Assembly (NCBI GenBank): GCA_964555935.1
Contig: CAZKUN010000188.1
Location: 1-18,349 of the forward strand
Source: CAZKUN01 sp964555935
Lineage (GTDB): Bacteria > Armatimonadota > Zipacnadia > Zipacnadales > VGFC01
Direction: 5' to 3'
Length of the DNA stretch: 18,349 nt
Shown here: positions 6,905 to 13,913 of the stretch, in pieces
Position numbering within the stretch: the first letter of the stretch is position 1
Layout of the letters: every line of letters begins with the position of its first letter
Notes under the pieces: generated by a model
Told to the model about the DNA's origin: nothing
Databases searched by the model: none
The model's input: only the letters and a program-made list of their open reading frames with translations
Translations under genes and position numbers: made by a program

Positions 6905-9024
6905 TCTTCTGTCTCAGGCTCTTCGGTCTCGGCCGCGCCGATGCAGTAGAGATTGCCCTCGGAGCGGACGTAGATTCTGCCATCAAGGAAGACCGGCGTC
7001 GCGTGGATCGGCTCCTCGAGCGTGCCCGTGCCGACCGATTTGTACTCGCGCGCGGCCCCGAATATGTGCGTGACGCCGTCGGTGTCACTCAGGTAGACGT
7101 TCTCGCCGACGATCATCGGGGAGGAGTTGAAGGTCGCGCCCAGGTCCTCTTCCCAGAGCTTCGCGCCGTCCTTCGCGCCATAGCACGTCACCGTGCCGTA
7201 ACTGGTCACCAGGATAACGATGTCGCCGTTAGAGGCCGGGCTTGAGGTATCCGGCAGGCCCTCATCCGCCGTCCAAACGATATCCCCCGCCGCGCCGCCC
7301 AAGCCCCCCGCGGTCGCGCGGATGGCCAACACATCCGCCATGTCGTTCGCCGCGTATACGAGCCCATCTGCATAGCACGCTGACGGGCCAACGTCGCCCA
7401 TCAGGCACTCGACGCGCCACAGTTCCTCGCCCGTCTCGGGATTGTATGAGATCACGTACGGGTCAGCCGTCGTGATGATCTGCGTATTCTCGTCAGTCCG
7501 GATCACGATCGGGCTACTCCAGGAGTTCGGCACCGGACGCGTCGTCCGCCAAACCTCCTCGCCCGTGGCCGCATCGAGCGCAATCAACGCTGACAGCCCT
7601 TCATCCGCGTCGAATGTCTGGTCGAGCTGCATGATGACCTTGTCCTCATGCATCGCCAGCGACGCCGCGTGGCCATACGAATTCTCGACAGGGCCGAACT
7701 CTTGCATCCAGACGAACTCGCCCTCGAGATCATACGCAACCACGTCGCCATTCGCGAAGCTCGCGAACACGCGCTCACCATCCGTCGCCACGGTCGGCGC
7801 GGCATAGCCGGTGTCTTCCATCACGTCAGGCAGGTCCTCGCCGGGCGGCCCGCTCCGATCGAAGGGCTGCGACCACAGCATCTCGCCTGTCGCCGCGTCG
7901 AAGCAATAGATCTCTCGCGCCATATCATCCGCGCCGGTGAGGAAGATCTTGCCCTCGCTGAAGATCGGCGAATTCTTGCCCGGCAGCGGGATCTCCGCCT
8001 TCCAAACCACGCCCTGGCTGGTCGCGCCATCCCATTCGGTCAAGTACTCCATCGCCTCGGCGCGCCCGGCCACCGGGCCTCGGAACATCGGCCAGCCCTC
8101 CGGCACGTCGGCGCCGGATGGGTCGGTCGGATGAGGAGTAGGCGCCGGATTCGGGGTCGGCTCCGGGTTGGGCGTGGGCCCAGGATCAGGCGTCGGTTCC
8201 GGATTCGGCGCTGGTTCCGGATTGGGCGTAGGCTCAGGATTCGGCGTCGGTGCGGGTGTCGGCTTTGGAGCGGGCGGCGGTGGCGACACAGCGGGCGCGG
8301 CTCCCGGCTTGCGAACAGCGCCGCGTGGCGGAGGGGGCGCGGGCGTCGGCGTAGCCACGGCGGCTCCCGCCGTCGGGGCCAGAGCCGCCGGGCCTGTCGC
8401 CATTGGAATCGGCGCCAGCGGCGCGTCAGGCACTGCGGCGAGCTGCGCGTCCACCACCTCAGGCATGTCCTCAACGGCGCGGATGTACTCCGCCGATGCG
8501 TCGTGGCGCGCGACCATCAACATCGCCAACAGGAATCCCGCCATCACCAAGCCGAGCGCGATGACCGACCTCAATCCCAACGCAGCATCAACCCACGAGC
8601 GGCCTGCGGCCTCGGGGGCGGGCATGGGCAGCTCAACCCGGTACTTCGCCGCGATATGGCTCGACAGCAAGAAGACCAGGATGCCTATCGCCAGCATCCA
8701 CGTGCCTTGGACCGCGCGAGCCTGAGCCACGAAGTAGGTCGATCGCAAGCTCGTGTCCAACTCGCGGATCTGGCCGCGGATCCCGTCATTGGCCGGATCT
8801 GTGCCCAACTCGGCCTTCAGCAGCTCAATCTCCGCCGTCGTCAGCGGATCGCTCATCTTCGCCGTCACCGCGTTGCCGATCAGCAACGCGACAACGAGCA
8901 CGCAGAATGCCAGCGCGATCCACGCGCTGGTGGCTGAGGCGAGATAGCCCGCACTCACGGATTCTTGAGGTTCATCGATGGGTGCGGGGTTCTCACTCGC
9001 CGTCTCGTTCGCCGTATCAATCAT
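6901..9024 (-). CDS. Three-TM protein with proline-rich stalk and PQQ-like beta-propeller
   Basis: This 707-residue membrane protein displays a BamB/PQQ-like beta-propeller outside the cytoplasmic membrane. Hydrophobic segments lie at about 35-54, 108-126 and 152-172. An odd number of TMs with a cytoplasmic N-terminus puts the C-terminus outside. Residues 224-302 are a Pro/Ala/Thr stalk that includes six to seven PNPEPT-type hexapeptides. The propeller starts at WPMFRGP (311-317) and shows blade motifs such as DAATGEMLW, DAATGEEVW, NPETGEELW and DGAKLW. The last about 10 residues are acidic (TEEPETEE). I did not see a convincing quinoprotein active site, so PQQ binding is not claimed; the fold may serve as sensor, scaffold or electron-partner dock. 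The start ATG overlaps the preceding stop (ATGA) and the stop overlaps the next start in the same way, tying this gene between the membrane ferredoxin and the NuoEF fusion. Confidence 0.9.
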   Translation of the reverse strand: MIDTANETASENPAPIDEPQESVSAGYLASATSAWIALAFCVLVVALLIGNAVTAKMSDPLTTAEIELLKAELGTDPANDGIRGQIRELDTSLRSTYFVAQARAVQGTWMLAIGILVFLLSSHIAAKYRVELPMPAPEAAGRSWVDAALGLRSVIALGLVMAGFLLAMLMVARHDASAEYIRAVEDMPEVVDAQLAAVPDAPLAPIPMATGPAALAPTAGAAVATPTPAPPPPRGAVRKPGAAPAVSPPPPAPKPTPAPTPNPEPTPNPEPAPNPEPTPDPGPTPNPEPTPNPAPTPHPTDPSGADVPEGWPMFRGPVAGRAEAMEYLTEWDGATSQGVVWKAEIPLPGKNSPIFSEGKIFLTGADDMAREIYCFDAATGEMLWSQPFDRSGPPGEDLPDVMEDTGYAAPTVATDGERVFASFANGDVVAYDLEGEFVWMQEFGPVENSYGHAASLAMHEDKVIMQLDQTFDADEGLSALIALDAATGEEVWRTTRPVPNSWSSPIVIRTDENTQIITTADPYVISYNPETGEELWRVECLMGDVGPSACYADGLVYAANDMADVLAIRATAGGLGGAAGDIVWTADEGLPDTSSPASNGDIVILVTSYGTVTCYGAKDGAKLWEEDLGATFNSSPMIVGENVYLSDTDGVTHIFGAAREYKSVGTGTLEEPIHATPVFLDGRIYVRSEGNLYCIGAAETEEPETEE
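8119..8244 (-). repeat. Imperfect 18-bp tandem repeat coding a PNPEPT stalk
   Basis: About seven tandem 18-base units encode the hexapeptide PNPEPT and variants (PNPEPA, PDPGPT, PNPAPT, PHPTDP) at residues 261-302 of the three-TM propeller protein. On the plus strand this is seen as repeated cggattcgg / ggttccgg-like blocks. Units are degenerate at third positions, so the repeat is not freshly duplicated. Such stiff proline stalks usually space an outer domain from the membrane, which is the likely role here. Confidence 0.85.
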
Positions 9025-10319
9025 AGATGCTCATCCATACTGGCCGGCGGCAGGGCGTCTGCGCCGGCGTGTTCCACTGGGCATGAGGCGTAGCATCGAC
9101 TGCACGCCAGGCAACTCCCCGGATCGACCTCGTATTCGCGGCGATGGCGTCGGACGCTCAATCCGATCATCTTCATCCCCAACACCAGCCCAATCCAACC
9201 CCCAAAGGCCCACGAGCCGACGTGGAATCGCCCGTGTATCGCGGCGGCCTCGCGGTAGACATCACTGGTCGGCAGGCCCTGCTCCTCAAAGGCCTCCGTC
9301 TCGTCCGTCATCTCCTCAACGCGGCCCTGCTCCTCGGCCCAGAGACGGTTCGCCAACTGCACTCGCGGATGGACCCGGGCAAGCAACGGGCTAGTCAGCC
9401 GCGCCAGTGCCCCGCCGACAACCATAAGCACGGGTAGCAGCACCACGAGCAACGCCAGCTTCCCGCGTCCGGCATGTCTGTCGACCGAGCCGGGATCAGG
9501 GGTCGGCGCCTGAATCGCCCCATACGGGCACGCCTCCGCGCAGAGGTGGCAGTTGATGCAGTCCGTCGGCGTGATGCGCACCTGCCACTTCGAGAACGGA
9601 GCCAAGAGCCTCAATAGCACCCCGTACGGGCACAGATACCGGCAGTACGGCCGTCCGACCACCGTCGACAGCAGCAGCACTACAGCGCCGAAGATCAGCA
9701 TCCCCGCGCTGCCGCTGAGCCGGAAGAAGAGCACGAACGGATCGTAGTCACAGATCACGAACGCGCTGCCGGTCCCCGCGAACAGGACCGCCCCTCCCAG
9801 GTACACGTATGGCACGGTCCCCAGGGCGCTATCGAGCCACGCCGGGACCTTCACGGGCCGGAGCAGGACCACTTCCTGAGCCGCGCCCAGAGGGCACGCA
9901 GCCCCGCAGAAGACCCGCCCGAACAGCAGCACGAACAGTAGCGGAATCAGAAAGAACGCCGCCGCGACCACCGGAAGCCCGTAGTCCGCCCCCAGCGCCG
10001 CGTAGGCTACGTTCTGGATCGCCCCAATGGCGCAGATGCACCCGTGGCGATAGAAACCGAAGTATAGCAGCGAAAACACCGACAGGATGACGACTTCGCG
10101 ACGCGCGCGCTTCTTCAGGACCACGTACGCCGCGACGCTCAGCACGACTAGCAGCACCGCGACGTCAACATACCCAAACCACTCCGCCCGAGGCGCGGGC
10201 GTCGAGACGTGCGGGTAGTGATACCCCTGGCTGAACTCAGGCGGCGGGAACTCCTCCGACGCCATGCAAGGCGCCGCGAGAACCATCAGCAAGAGAGGGG
10301 CGAGTGTGGCGATCCGCAT
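9021..10319 (-). CDS. NapH/NosR-like membrane polyferredoxin with signal peptide
   Basis: This is a polytopic Fe-S protein of 432 residues, likely passing electrons across or into the cytoplasmic membrane. It has a signal-like N-terminus (residues 1-20, ending APCMA) and TM segments at about 48-68, 75-92, 113-134, 167-188, 203-221, 286-306 and 368-386. Two C-x3-C-P motifs (C138-C142 and C226-C230) and the ferredoxin motif C254/257/260/264 are as in NapH, NosR and CcoG relatives. A further C403/406/409/413 cluster lies at the C-terminus. With the positive-inside rule (KKRARR, RRHRR) all four motifs fall on the cytoplasmic side, and only C94-x-C96 (HGCICAIGA) faces the periplasm. There is no N-terminal FMN-binding domain, unlike NosR. 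The gene lies seven bases after the NapG-like ferredoxin gene, giving the NapG-NapH pairing known from nap and nos clusters. The substrate reductase is absent. Confidence 0.92.
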   Translation of the reverse strand: MRIATLAPLLLMVLAAPCMASEEFPPPEFSQGYHYPHVSTPAPRAEWFGYVDVAVLLVVLSVAAYVVLKKRARREVVILSVFSLLYFGFYRHGCICAIGAIQNVAYAALGADYGLPVVAAAFFLIPLLFVLLFGRVFCGAACPLGAAQEVVLLRPVKVPAWLDSALGTVPYVYLGGAVLFAGTGSAFVICDYDPFVLFFRLSGSAGMLIFGAVVLLLSTVVGRPYCRYLCPYGVLLRLLAPFSKWQVRITPTDCINCHLCAEACPYGAIQAPTPDPGSVDRHAGRGKLALLVVLLPVLMVVGGALARLTSPLLARVHPRVQLANRLWAEEQGRVEEMTDETEAFEEQGLPTSDVYREAAAIHGRFHVGSWAFGGWIGLVLGMKMIGLSVRRHRREYEVDPGSCLACSRCYASCPVEHAGADALPPASMDEHL

Positions 10320-10326
10320 GGGCGCG

Positions 10327-10887
10327 CTATTCGCTCCGTCTCAGCAAGTATGGCTCGCTCGCAGGCACGCGCACCACGGCGCCGGCGGGACAGGCCTTTG
10401 CGATGGCACACTCGTTGCAGTCCACGCACCGATCGTGCCTGATCTGCAGTACCAACGACCCATTACCGAAGGCGTGGCACCCCTTCACGCAGATCCCGCA
10501 CCCGATGCACTTTGCCTCGTCGATCGAGTACTGGTAATACGGGTCCTCGACGAAGTTCCGCTTGATGGCATCCGTCGGGCAGCGCTGGTTCTCCGCGGCC
10601 GTCGTGTCATCCGTCCGCTGATCGATGAAATACGCGAAACACAGGTTACAGTAGCCGCACAGCCGGTATTCGTGCATGACCTTCGACGCCGAGGGCGTCA
10701 GCACGCACGACGTCGCGCAGATCTCACACGCGACGCACTTCTCCGGGTCGATCTGCCAGACGGTTTCCTGCGATTCGCCCTTAAGCGCCAGCGAGCCAAT
10801 CAGGCCACTGACCGCCATCAGGCCAGCGCCTCGCAGCGTCTCGGGGAGAAACTCCCGCCGGGTCATTTTCTTAGGTTTATCTGACAT
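10327..10887 (-). CDS. Tat-exported ferredoxin with four [4Fe-4S] motifs (NapG-like)
   Basis: This is a 186-residue periplasmic electron carrier. The N-terminus MTRREFL (8-14) followed by a weakly hydrophobic stretch (20-36) is a twin-arginine signal, as expected for a protein folded with its clusters before export. Sixteen cysteines form four [4Fe-4S] sets: C51/54/57/61, C77/80/83/103, C127/130/133/137 and C154/157/160/166. This is the NapG/NrfC/DmsB pattern. The start ATG 10887 has GAGG eight bases upstream and overlaps the end of the small Tat-signal gene by 11 bases; an internal ATG at codon 8 would also keep the Tat motif. The membrane partner is almost certainly the NapH-like protein encoded seven bases downstream. 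Its electron acceptor or donor outside the membrane is unknown; the neighbouring propeller and NHL proteins are the only exported candidates in the window. Confidence 0.93.
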   Translation of the reverse strand: MSDKPKKMTRREFLPETLRGAGLMAVSGLIGSLALKGESQETVWQIDPEKCVACEICATSCVLTPSASKVMHEYRLCGYCNLCFAYFIDQRTDDTTAAENQRCPTDAIKRNFVEDPYYQYSIDEAKCIGCGICVKGCHAFGNGSLVLQIRHDRCVDCNECAIAKACPAGAVVRVPASEPYLLRRSE

Positions 10888-11098
10888 CGGTCCGCCCTCG
10901 TTCGTCCTGCATGGCCTGCCGCGCCGTCATCGCCTCCGGCAGCTCGCAGGCACCGAGCGACGCGCACCCTCGGCACAGTCCCGGAGATGGGCACTCGCCG
11001 TTCCGCGCAACCAATGCGCCCACGCCGCCGCCGAGCGCCAGCGCGAGCGACGCTCTCCCTATCGACCGCAAGAAGCCTCGACGATTCTTCCCGCTCAC
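10877..11098 (-). CDS. Small Tat-signal protein with C-x5-C-x2-C-x5-C
   Basis: This is a 73-residue protein of unknown function. It has a twin-arginine signal (NRRGFL at 5-10, then a hydrophobic stretch to about residue 31). A short mature part contains exactly four cysteines, C36, C42, C45 and C51, spaced C-x5-C-x2-C-x5-C, followed by a polar tail. Tat export of so small a protein suggests that it carries a metal or Fe-S cofactor, or rides with the NapG-like ferredoxin; that is inference. The start is GTG at 11098, overlapping the stop of the NHL gene as GTGA, with GAGG ten bases upstream. The end overlaps the ferredoxin gene by 11 bases. The tight overlaps and the clear signal make it a real gene despite its size. 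Confidence 0.8.
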   Translation of the reverse strand: MSGKNRRGFLRSIGRASLALALGGGVGALVARNGECPSPGLCRGCASLGACELPEAMTARQAMQDERGRTDVR

Positions 11099-12099
11099 TG
11101 CGTCGTCCCCTCGGCGACGGTCACCGGTTTCTCGGAAAACACGCGCACCAGCCCATCCGGCGGGTCGAGCACGTAGACTCGCCCATCCGCGCCGACCGCG
11201 ATGTCGGTCGCTTCCACCGTGCGGCTCAACGCATCCGACGGCGCGACCACGGTGCTCAGCGCGCCATCGGGCTCGAGAATCTTCACGCGCGGAACGCCCT
11301 TCTCCGCCGTCACCACCCGCCCGTCATCCAGCACCGCGATGTCCGTCGGGTTGCAGCACCCGCAAAAACCATCGATCTCCATCGACGCCTTCCGCCACGA
11401 GGTGCAAATCTGGCCGTCTGCCGTGTACGTCTCCAGCGCTTGGCGGCCTGGGTTGTTGACCAGAATCATCCCGTTCGGGCCGACCACCACATCGAGGTGG
11501 TAACTCGGTATCACGAGCCCCGGCACGTCCCTCTCGTCATCCTTCTCGCCCAGCCGCCCGAGCAACTGCCCCTCGAGGTCGTAGTGCAGGATCACTCGAT
11601 TGCCCGCGTCGGCCACCCACAGATCCTCATCCGCCAGCGTCACGCACGTCACGTAGGCCTTCTCACCGGGCAGACGCCACTCGGCCAGCACGGCGCCGGA
11701 GGCGTCATGTTTCCGCACCGCGTCGCGGTAGCCGATGTACATTGTCCCGACGTCATCGACATCGATGCAGTGCGGCGAATCCGCCAGCGCCGCCCAACCG
11801 CGGCCAGGAGGGTCGCGGTGATCCACAATCACCTGCTGGTCGCCAACGACATATAGGCGGCCATCGGCCCCAACTGCGATCCCCCGCGGTTCCTCGAGAT
11901 CGAAGGCGATCTCCTCGGTCTGCTCGTACGTCACGAGTGCCGGATCCACGTCGCGGTACGAACGCGGACTCTTCACTGAGACCTTCTTGATGGTCTCGCG
12001 CGTCTGCCTGTCACCCGTGCATGAGCAGAGGCCAGTGGCGATCAGCATGGTCGCCAGGAGCCCAATACCCGCCCGGGCCGTCGCGTTGAGACCGGTCAT
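11095..12099 (-). CDS. NHL-repeat beta-propeller lipoprotein with CGCC motif
   Basis: This 334-residue protein is probably lipid-anchored. The N-terminal hydrophobic stretch ends in LCSC, with Cys27 a plausible lipobox cysteine. From about residue 66 it has repeated NHL-type blades (EPRGIAVGADGRLYVVG, VWVADAGNRVI-like, HLDVVVGPNGMILVNN, NPTDIAVLDDGRVVTAEK, ATDIAVGADGRVYVLD), fitting a six-bladed propeller. A cysteine patch FCGCCNP (C246, C248, C249) opens one blade and could bind metal or a cofactor. NHL propellers outside the cytoplasm mostly mediate binding, so no enzymatic activity is claimed. The start ATG lies one base after the preceding stop, with GAGG seven bases upstream inside that gene's end. 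Its place between the first propeller gene and the Tat-signal genes suggests that it belongs to the extracytoplasmic end of the redox system. Confidence 0.88.
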   Translation of the reverse strand: MTGLNATARAGIGLLATMLIATGLCSCTGDRQTRETIKKVSVKSPRSYRDVDPALVTYEQTEEIAFDLEEPRGIAVGADGRLYVVGDQQVIVDHRDPPGRGWAALADSPHCIDVDDVGTMYIGYRDAVRKHDASGAVLAEWRLPGEKAYVTCVTLADEDLWVADAGNRVILHYDLEGQLLGRLGEKDDERDVPGLVIPSYHLDVVVGPNGMILVNNPGRQALETYTADGQICTSWRKASMEIDGFCGCCNPTDIAVLDDGRVVTAEKGVPRVKILEPDGALSTVVAPSDALSRTVEATDIAVGADGRVYVLDPPDGLVRVFSEKPVTVAEGTTQ

Positions 12100-12100
12100 T

Positions 12101-13603
12101 TCAGGCCCTCACGTCCAAACAAGTCATCACATTCAGATCGCGCACCAACAGGAGACCCCCCGCCAGCGCCAGCGGCCCCCACGCTTCCGGTCCATTCAGG
12201 ACCTTCACGCGGGCGATTTCCTTGTAGGCCGAAGGGTTGGGCTCAACCAGCGCCAACTCGCCGTCCTCGTGCAGGATGTAGAGCATCCCGCCCGCGATCA
12301 TGTATGGCCCGAGGCCAAATCTCTTCGTGCTGCCGCTGCTCCACTGCTTGTTGCCGTCCAAGTCGAGACACACGAGCTGACGGTTGGCCGACACGCCGTA
12401 CAAGTATCCACCGTGCAGAATCGGCGTCTGCTGCTCTGATCCGTAGACGCTGGACTTGAGCCTGTAGATCACTTCCGCGCTCGAGGCGCCGATTTTCAGC
12501 ATCGCAGAGCCCGCGTTGTACCCGCCACACACAAACACGCGCCCATCGCCAATATCCACTGGTGTAGGCACGTTCGCCGTGCTGACCTTCCAGTCCGGAA
12601 GCTCCCACAGCAGCGCCCCATCGCTCGGCGAGACTCCCACAACGCCGCCGGTCGCGCAGTATATGTACTGGCGCTTGCCGCCAGCCGTGATGGGGATGAT
12701 CGAACTGTGCGTCATCTTCCAGCCACTTGGATTCGGCGTCTGCCACGCGATGGCCCCGGATGCCAAGTCCACCGCAATCATCATCGCGGACCCGCCGGGC
12801 GCAAGAATGGCCTTGCCGCCGTCGATCAGCGGGCATTGCCCCGCATACCATTGTGGAACCGTCGCTCCGAACTGGCTGACGAGGTTGAGCTCCCACAGCA
12901 CCTGACCGCTCGTGGCTTCGCAGCACATCACGTGAAGCTTCGGCCCGAGCGTCACCACGTAGCTGTCCGTCACGGCGGGCGTCGTCCGCGAGATGCCGTG
13001 ATTACGCTTGATTTGGACAGCATACGCCTGCGACCACAGCTCCTGCCCCGTCGCCAGCGCGAAGCACCGCAGCCGATCCGCCTTCGACGCCGCGTCATAG
13101 TCGAGCAGGTACACGCGGCCGTTCCGCACCACCGGACCGGCGTATCCCTCGCCAAGCTGCACCGACCACAGCGGCGCGGGGCCCTTGGCGGTCCAGTTCC
13201 TCGATAGCGGCGTCGTGTCCGTGCTGATGTTATCAAACTTCGAGCCCCTGAACCGAGGCCACGAACCCGACGCGGCAGGCACGCTCGCCGCGGCGGTCTG
13301 AGGCGCCGCCTGGACGACAGGCCGCGCGGCCACCGTCGCAGCAGGCTGGGCGCCCGCCGCCGGTTGCTCCGCCGTCACGGGGTCCAGGGCCGCCGCCTCA
13401 ACGGCCGACTCGCTGTCGTCAGTCGCCGGGCCGGGCTCAGGAATGCGCGTCGATATGTCGCCCACATCCGGTTGCGTGGTCAACCAGTTCACGACTGACC
13501 AGGCGCCGGCAGTGGCGACGAGCACGGGGATTCCGAGCCCAACTACCAGCCGCACCGCCTCCACGCCTCGGCGCGGGCCGGCGAGCCGCACTCTCCGGTT
13601 CAT
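12101..13603 (-). CDS. Membrane-anchored PQQ-like beta-propeller protein, first gene of the operon
   Basis: This 500-residue protein has one N-terminal TM anchor (about 18-40, after an Arg-rich start MNRRVRLAGPRR), an Ala/Pro-rich linker (43-112) and a BamB/PQQ-like propeller starting at WPRFRG (115-120). Blades show the tryptophan-docking type motif, for example ALATGQELW, EATSGQVLW, DLASGAIAW and SPSDGALLW. A vicinal cysteine pair lies at C227-C228. Vicinal cysteines occur in true quinoprotein dehydrogenases, but here the pair sits in a blade-repeat position, so it is not proof of PQQ binding. I chose ATG 13603 because it starts the anchor directly and has GAGG ten bases upstream; the frame continues upstream to 13735, but that extension is Cys/His-rich, lacks a signal and runs through the divergent spacer. 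It is the promoter-proximal gene of the minus-strand array. Confidence 0.9.
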   Translation of the reverse strand: MNRRVRLAGPRRGVEAVRLVVGLGIPVLVATAGAWSVVNWLTTQPDVGDISTRIPEPGPATDDSESAVEAAALDPVTAEQPAAGAQPAATVAARPVVQAAPQTAAASVPAASGSWPRFRGSKFDNISTDTTPLSRNWTAKGPAPLWSVQLGEGYAGPVVRNGRVYLLDYDAASKADRLRCFALATGQELWSQAYAVQIKRNHGISRTTPAVTDSYVVTLGPKLHVMCCEATSGQVLWELNLVSQFGATVPQWYAGQCPLIDGGKAILAPGGSAMMIAVDLASGAIAWQTPNPSGWKMTHSSIIPITAGGKRQYIYCATGGVVGVSPSDGALLWELPDWKVSTANVPTPVDIGDGRVFVCGGYNAGSAMLKIGASSAEVIYRLKSSVYGSEQQTPILHGGYLYGVSANRQLVCLDLDGNKQWSSGSTKRFGLGPYMIAGGMLYILHEDGELALVEPNPSAYKEIARVKVLNGPEAWGPLALAGGLLLVRDLNVMTCLDVRA

Positions 13604-13613
13604 ATTGGTCTGG

Positions 13614-13617
13614 CCTC
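13614..13617 (-). promoter_or_regulatory. Ribosome binding site deciding the first propeller start
   Basis: GAGG on the minus strand sits ten bases before ATG 13603. It supports this start over the longer frame beginning at 13735. Confidence 0.5.
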
Positions 13618-13733
13618 GATGGCTCCCGACGCAATTGGCGCTGGCCGCGCCTGACCTGGGGCACTTCGCTCGCCTCAGGGCGTTTGTGTATCTTGAGCCG
13701 TCGGGACAATGATGCGCGACACATCCGTGGCTC

Positions 13734-13763
13734 ATGGTACTGCGGCGTCGGTGCGGAAGTCAA
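13734..13763 (-). promoter_or_regulatory. Candidate sigma70-type promoter for the redox operon
   Basis: On the minus strand, TTGACT (13763-13758, five of six matches to the -35 consensus) is followed after 18 bases by TACCAT (13739-13734, four of six matches to the -10). This would start transcription near 13727, giving a leader of about 125 bases before ATG 13603. In GC-rich DNA of an unknown phylum this is only a candidate. Confidence 0.3.
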
Positions 13764-13903
13764 AGCCTGCGGTTCTCGGCCGCCACGCAGGTCCTTGTTA
13801 TCTGACTTGTAGAAACACCGCGAGTGCCCACTCTGTTCGTTCGCTGAAGCGCTGTCATGGCAGCGGGCGCCTGCCGTTTTGGGGGCGCTCCGCAGTATCT
13901 TAC

Positions 13904-13908
13904 GGGAG
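13904..13908 (+). promoter_or_regulatory. Ribosome binding site deciding the glycosyltransferase start
   Basis: GGGAG lies five bases before ATG 13914. It supports that start, which also begins the Rossmann strand MRILHIAAG, over the in-frame upstream ATG at 13857. Confidence 0.55.
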
Positions 13909-13913
13909 CCAAC

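Larger units (their letters stand above)
13604..13913. other. Divergent intergenic region between the two gene blocks
   Basis: These 310 bases separate two outward-facing gene sets and are the only sizeable non-coding stretch. Short open frames here are not convincing genes. The region should hold promoters for both directions; I could support only one candidate, for the minus strand. No strong hairpin, T-tract, tandem repeat or riboswitch-like structure was recognised. Confidence 0.7.

Noticed and set aside
5891..6949. 352-residue plus-strand frame
   Set aside because: It is antisense to the NuoE-NuoF fusion, which has intact cofactor motifs over the same bases.
7648..8937. 429-residue plus-strand frame, very Arg-rich
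   Set aside because: It is antisense to the stalked propeller gene; its Arg/Gly-rich repeats are simply the complement of the proline repeat.
9546..9560. C-x-x-C-H (CINCH) in the membrane polyferredoxin, as a heme c site
   Set aside because: It is part of the ferredoxin motif C-x2-C-x2-C-x3-C-P and is predicted to be cytoplasmic; no other heme motif was found.
6901..13603. Calling the propellers PQQ-dependent dehydrogenases
   Set aside because: Blade motifs fit the PQQ/BamB superfamily, but I could not identify the Ca2+ and PQQ ligand set, so cofactor binding is unproven.
13694..13734. Inverted repeat TGAGCC ... GGCTCA in the divergent spacer
   Set aside because: Arms are only six bases with 29 bases between them; this is easily chance and has no terminator-like T run.
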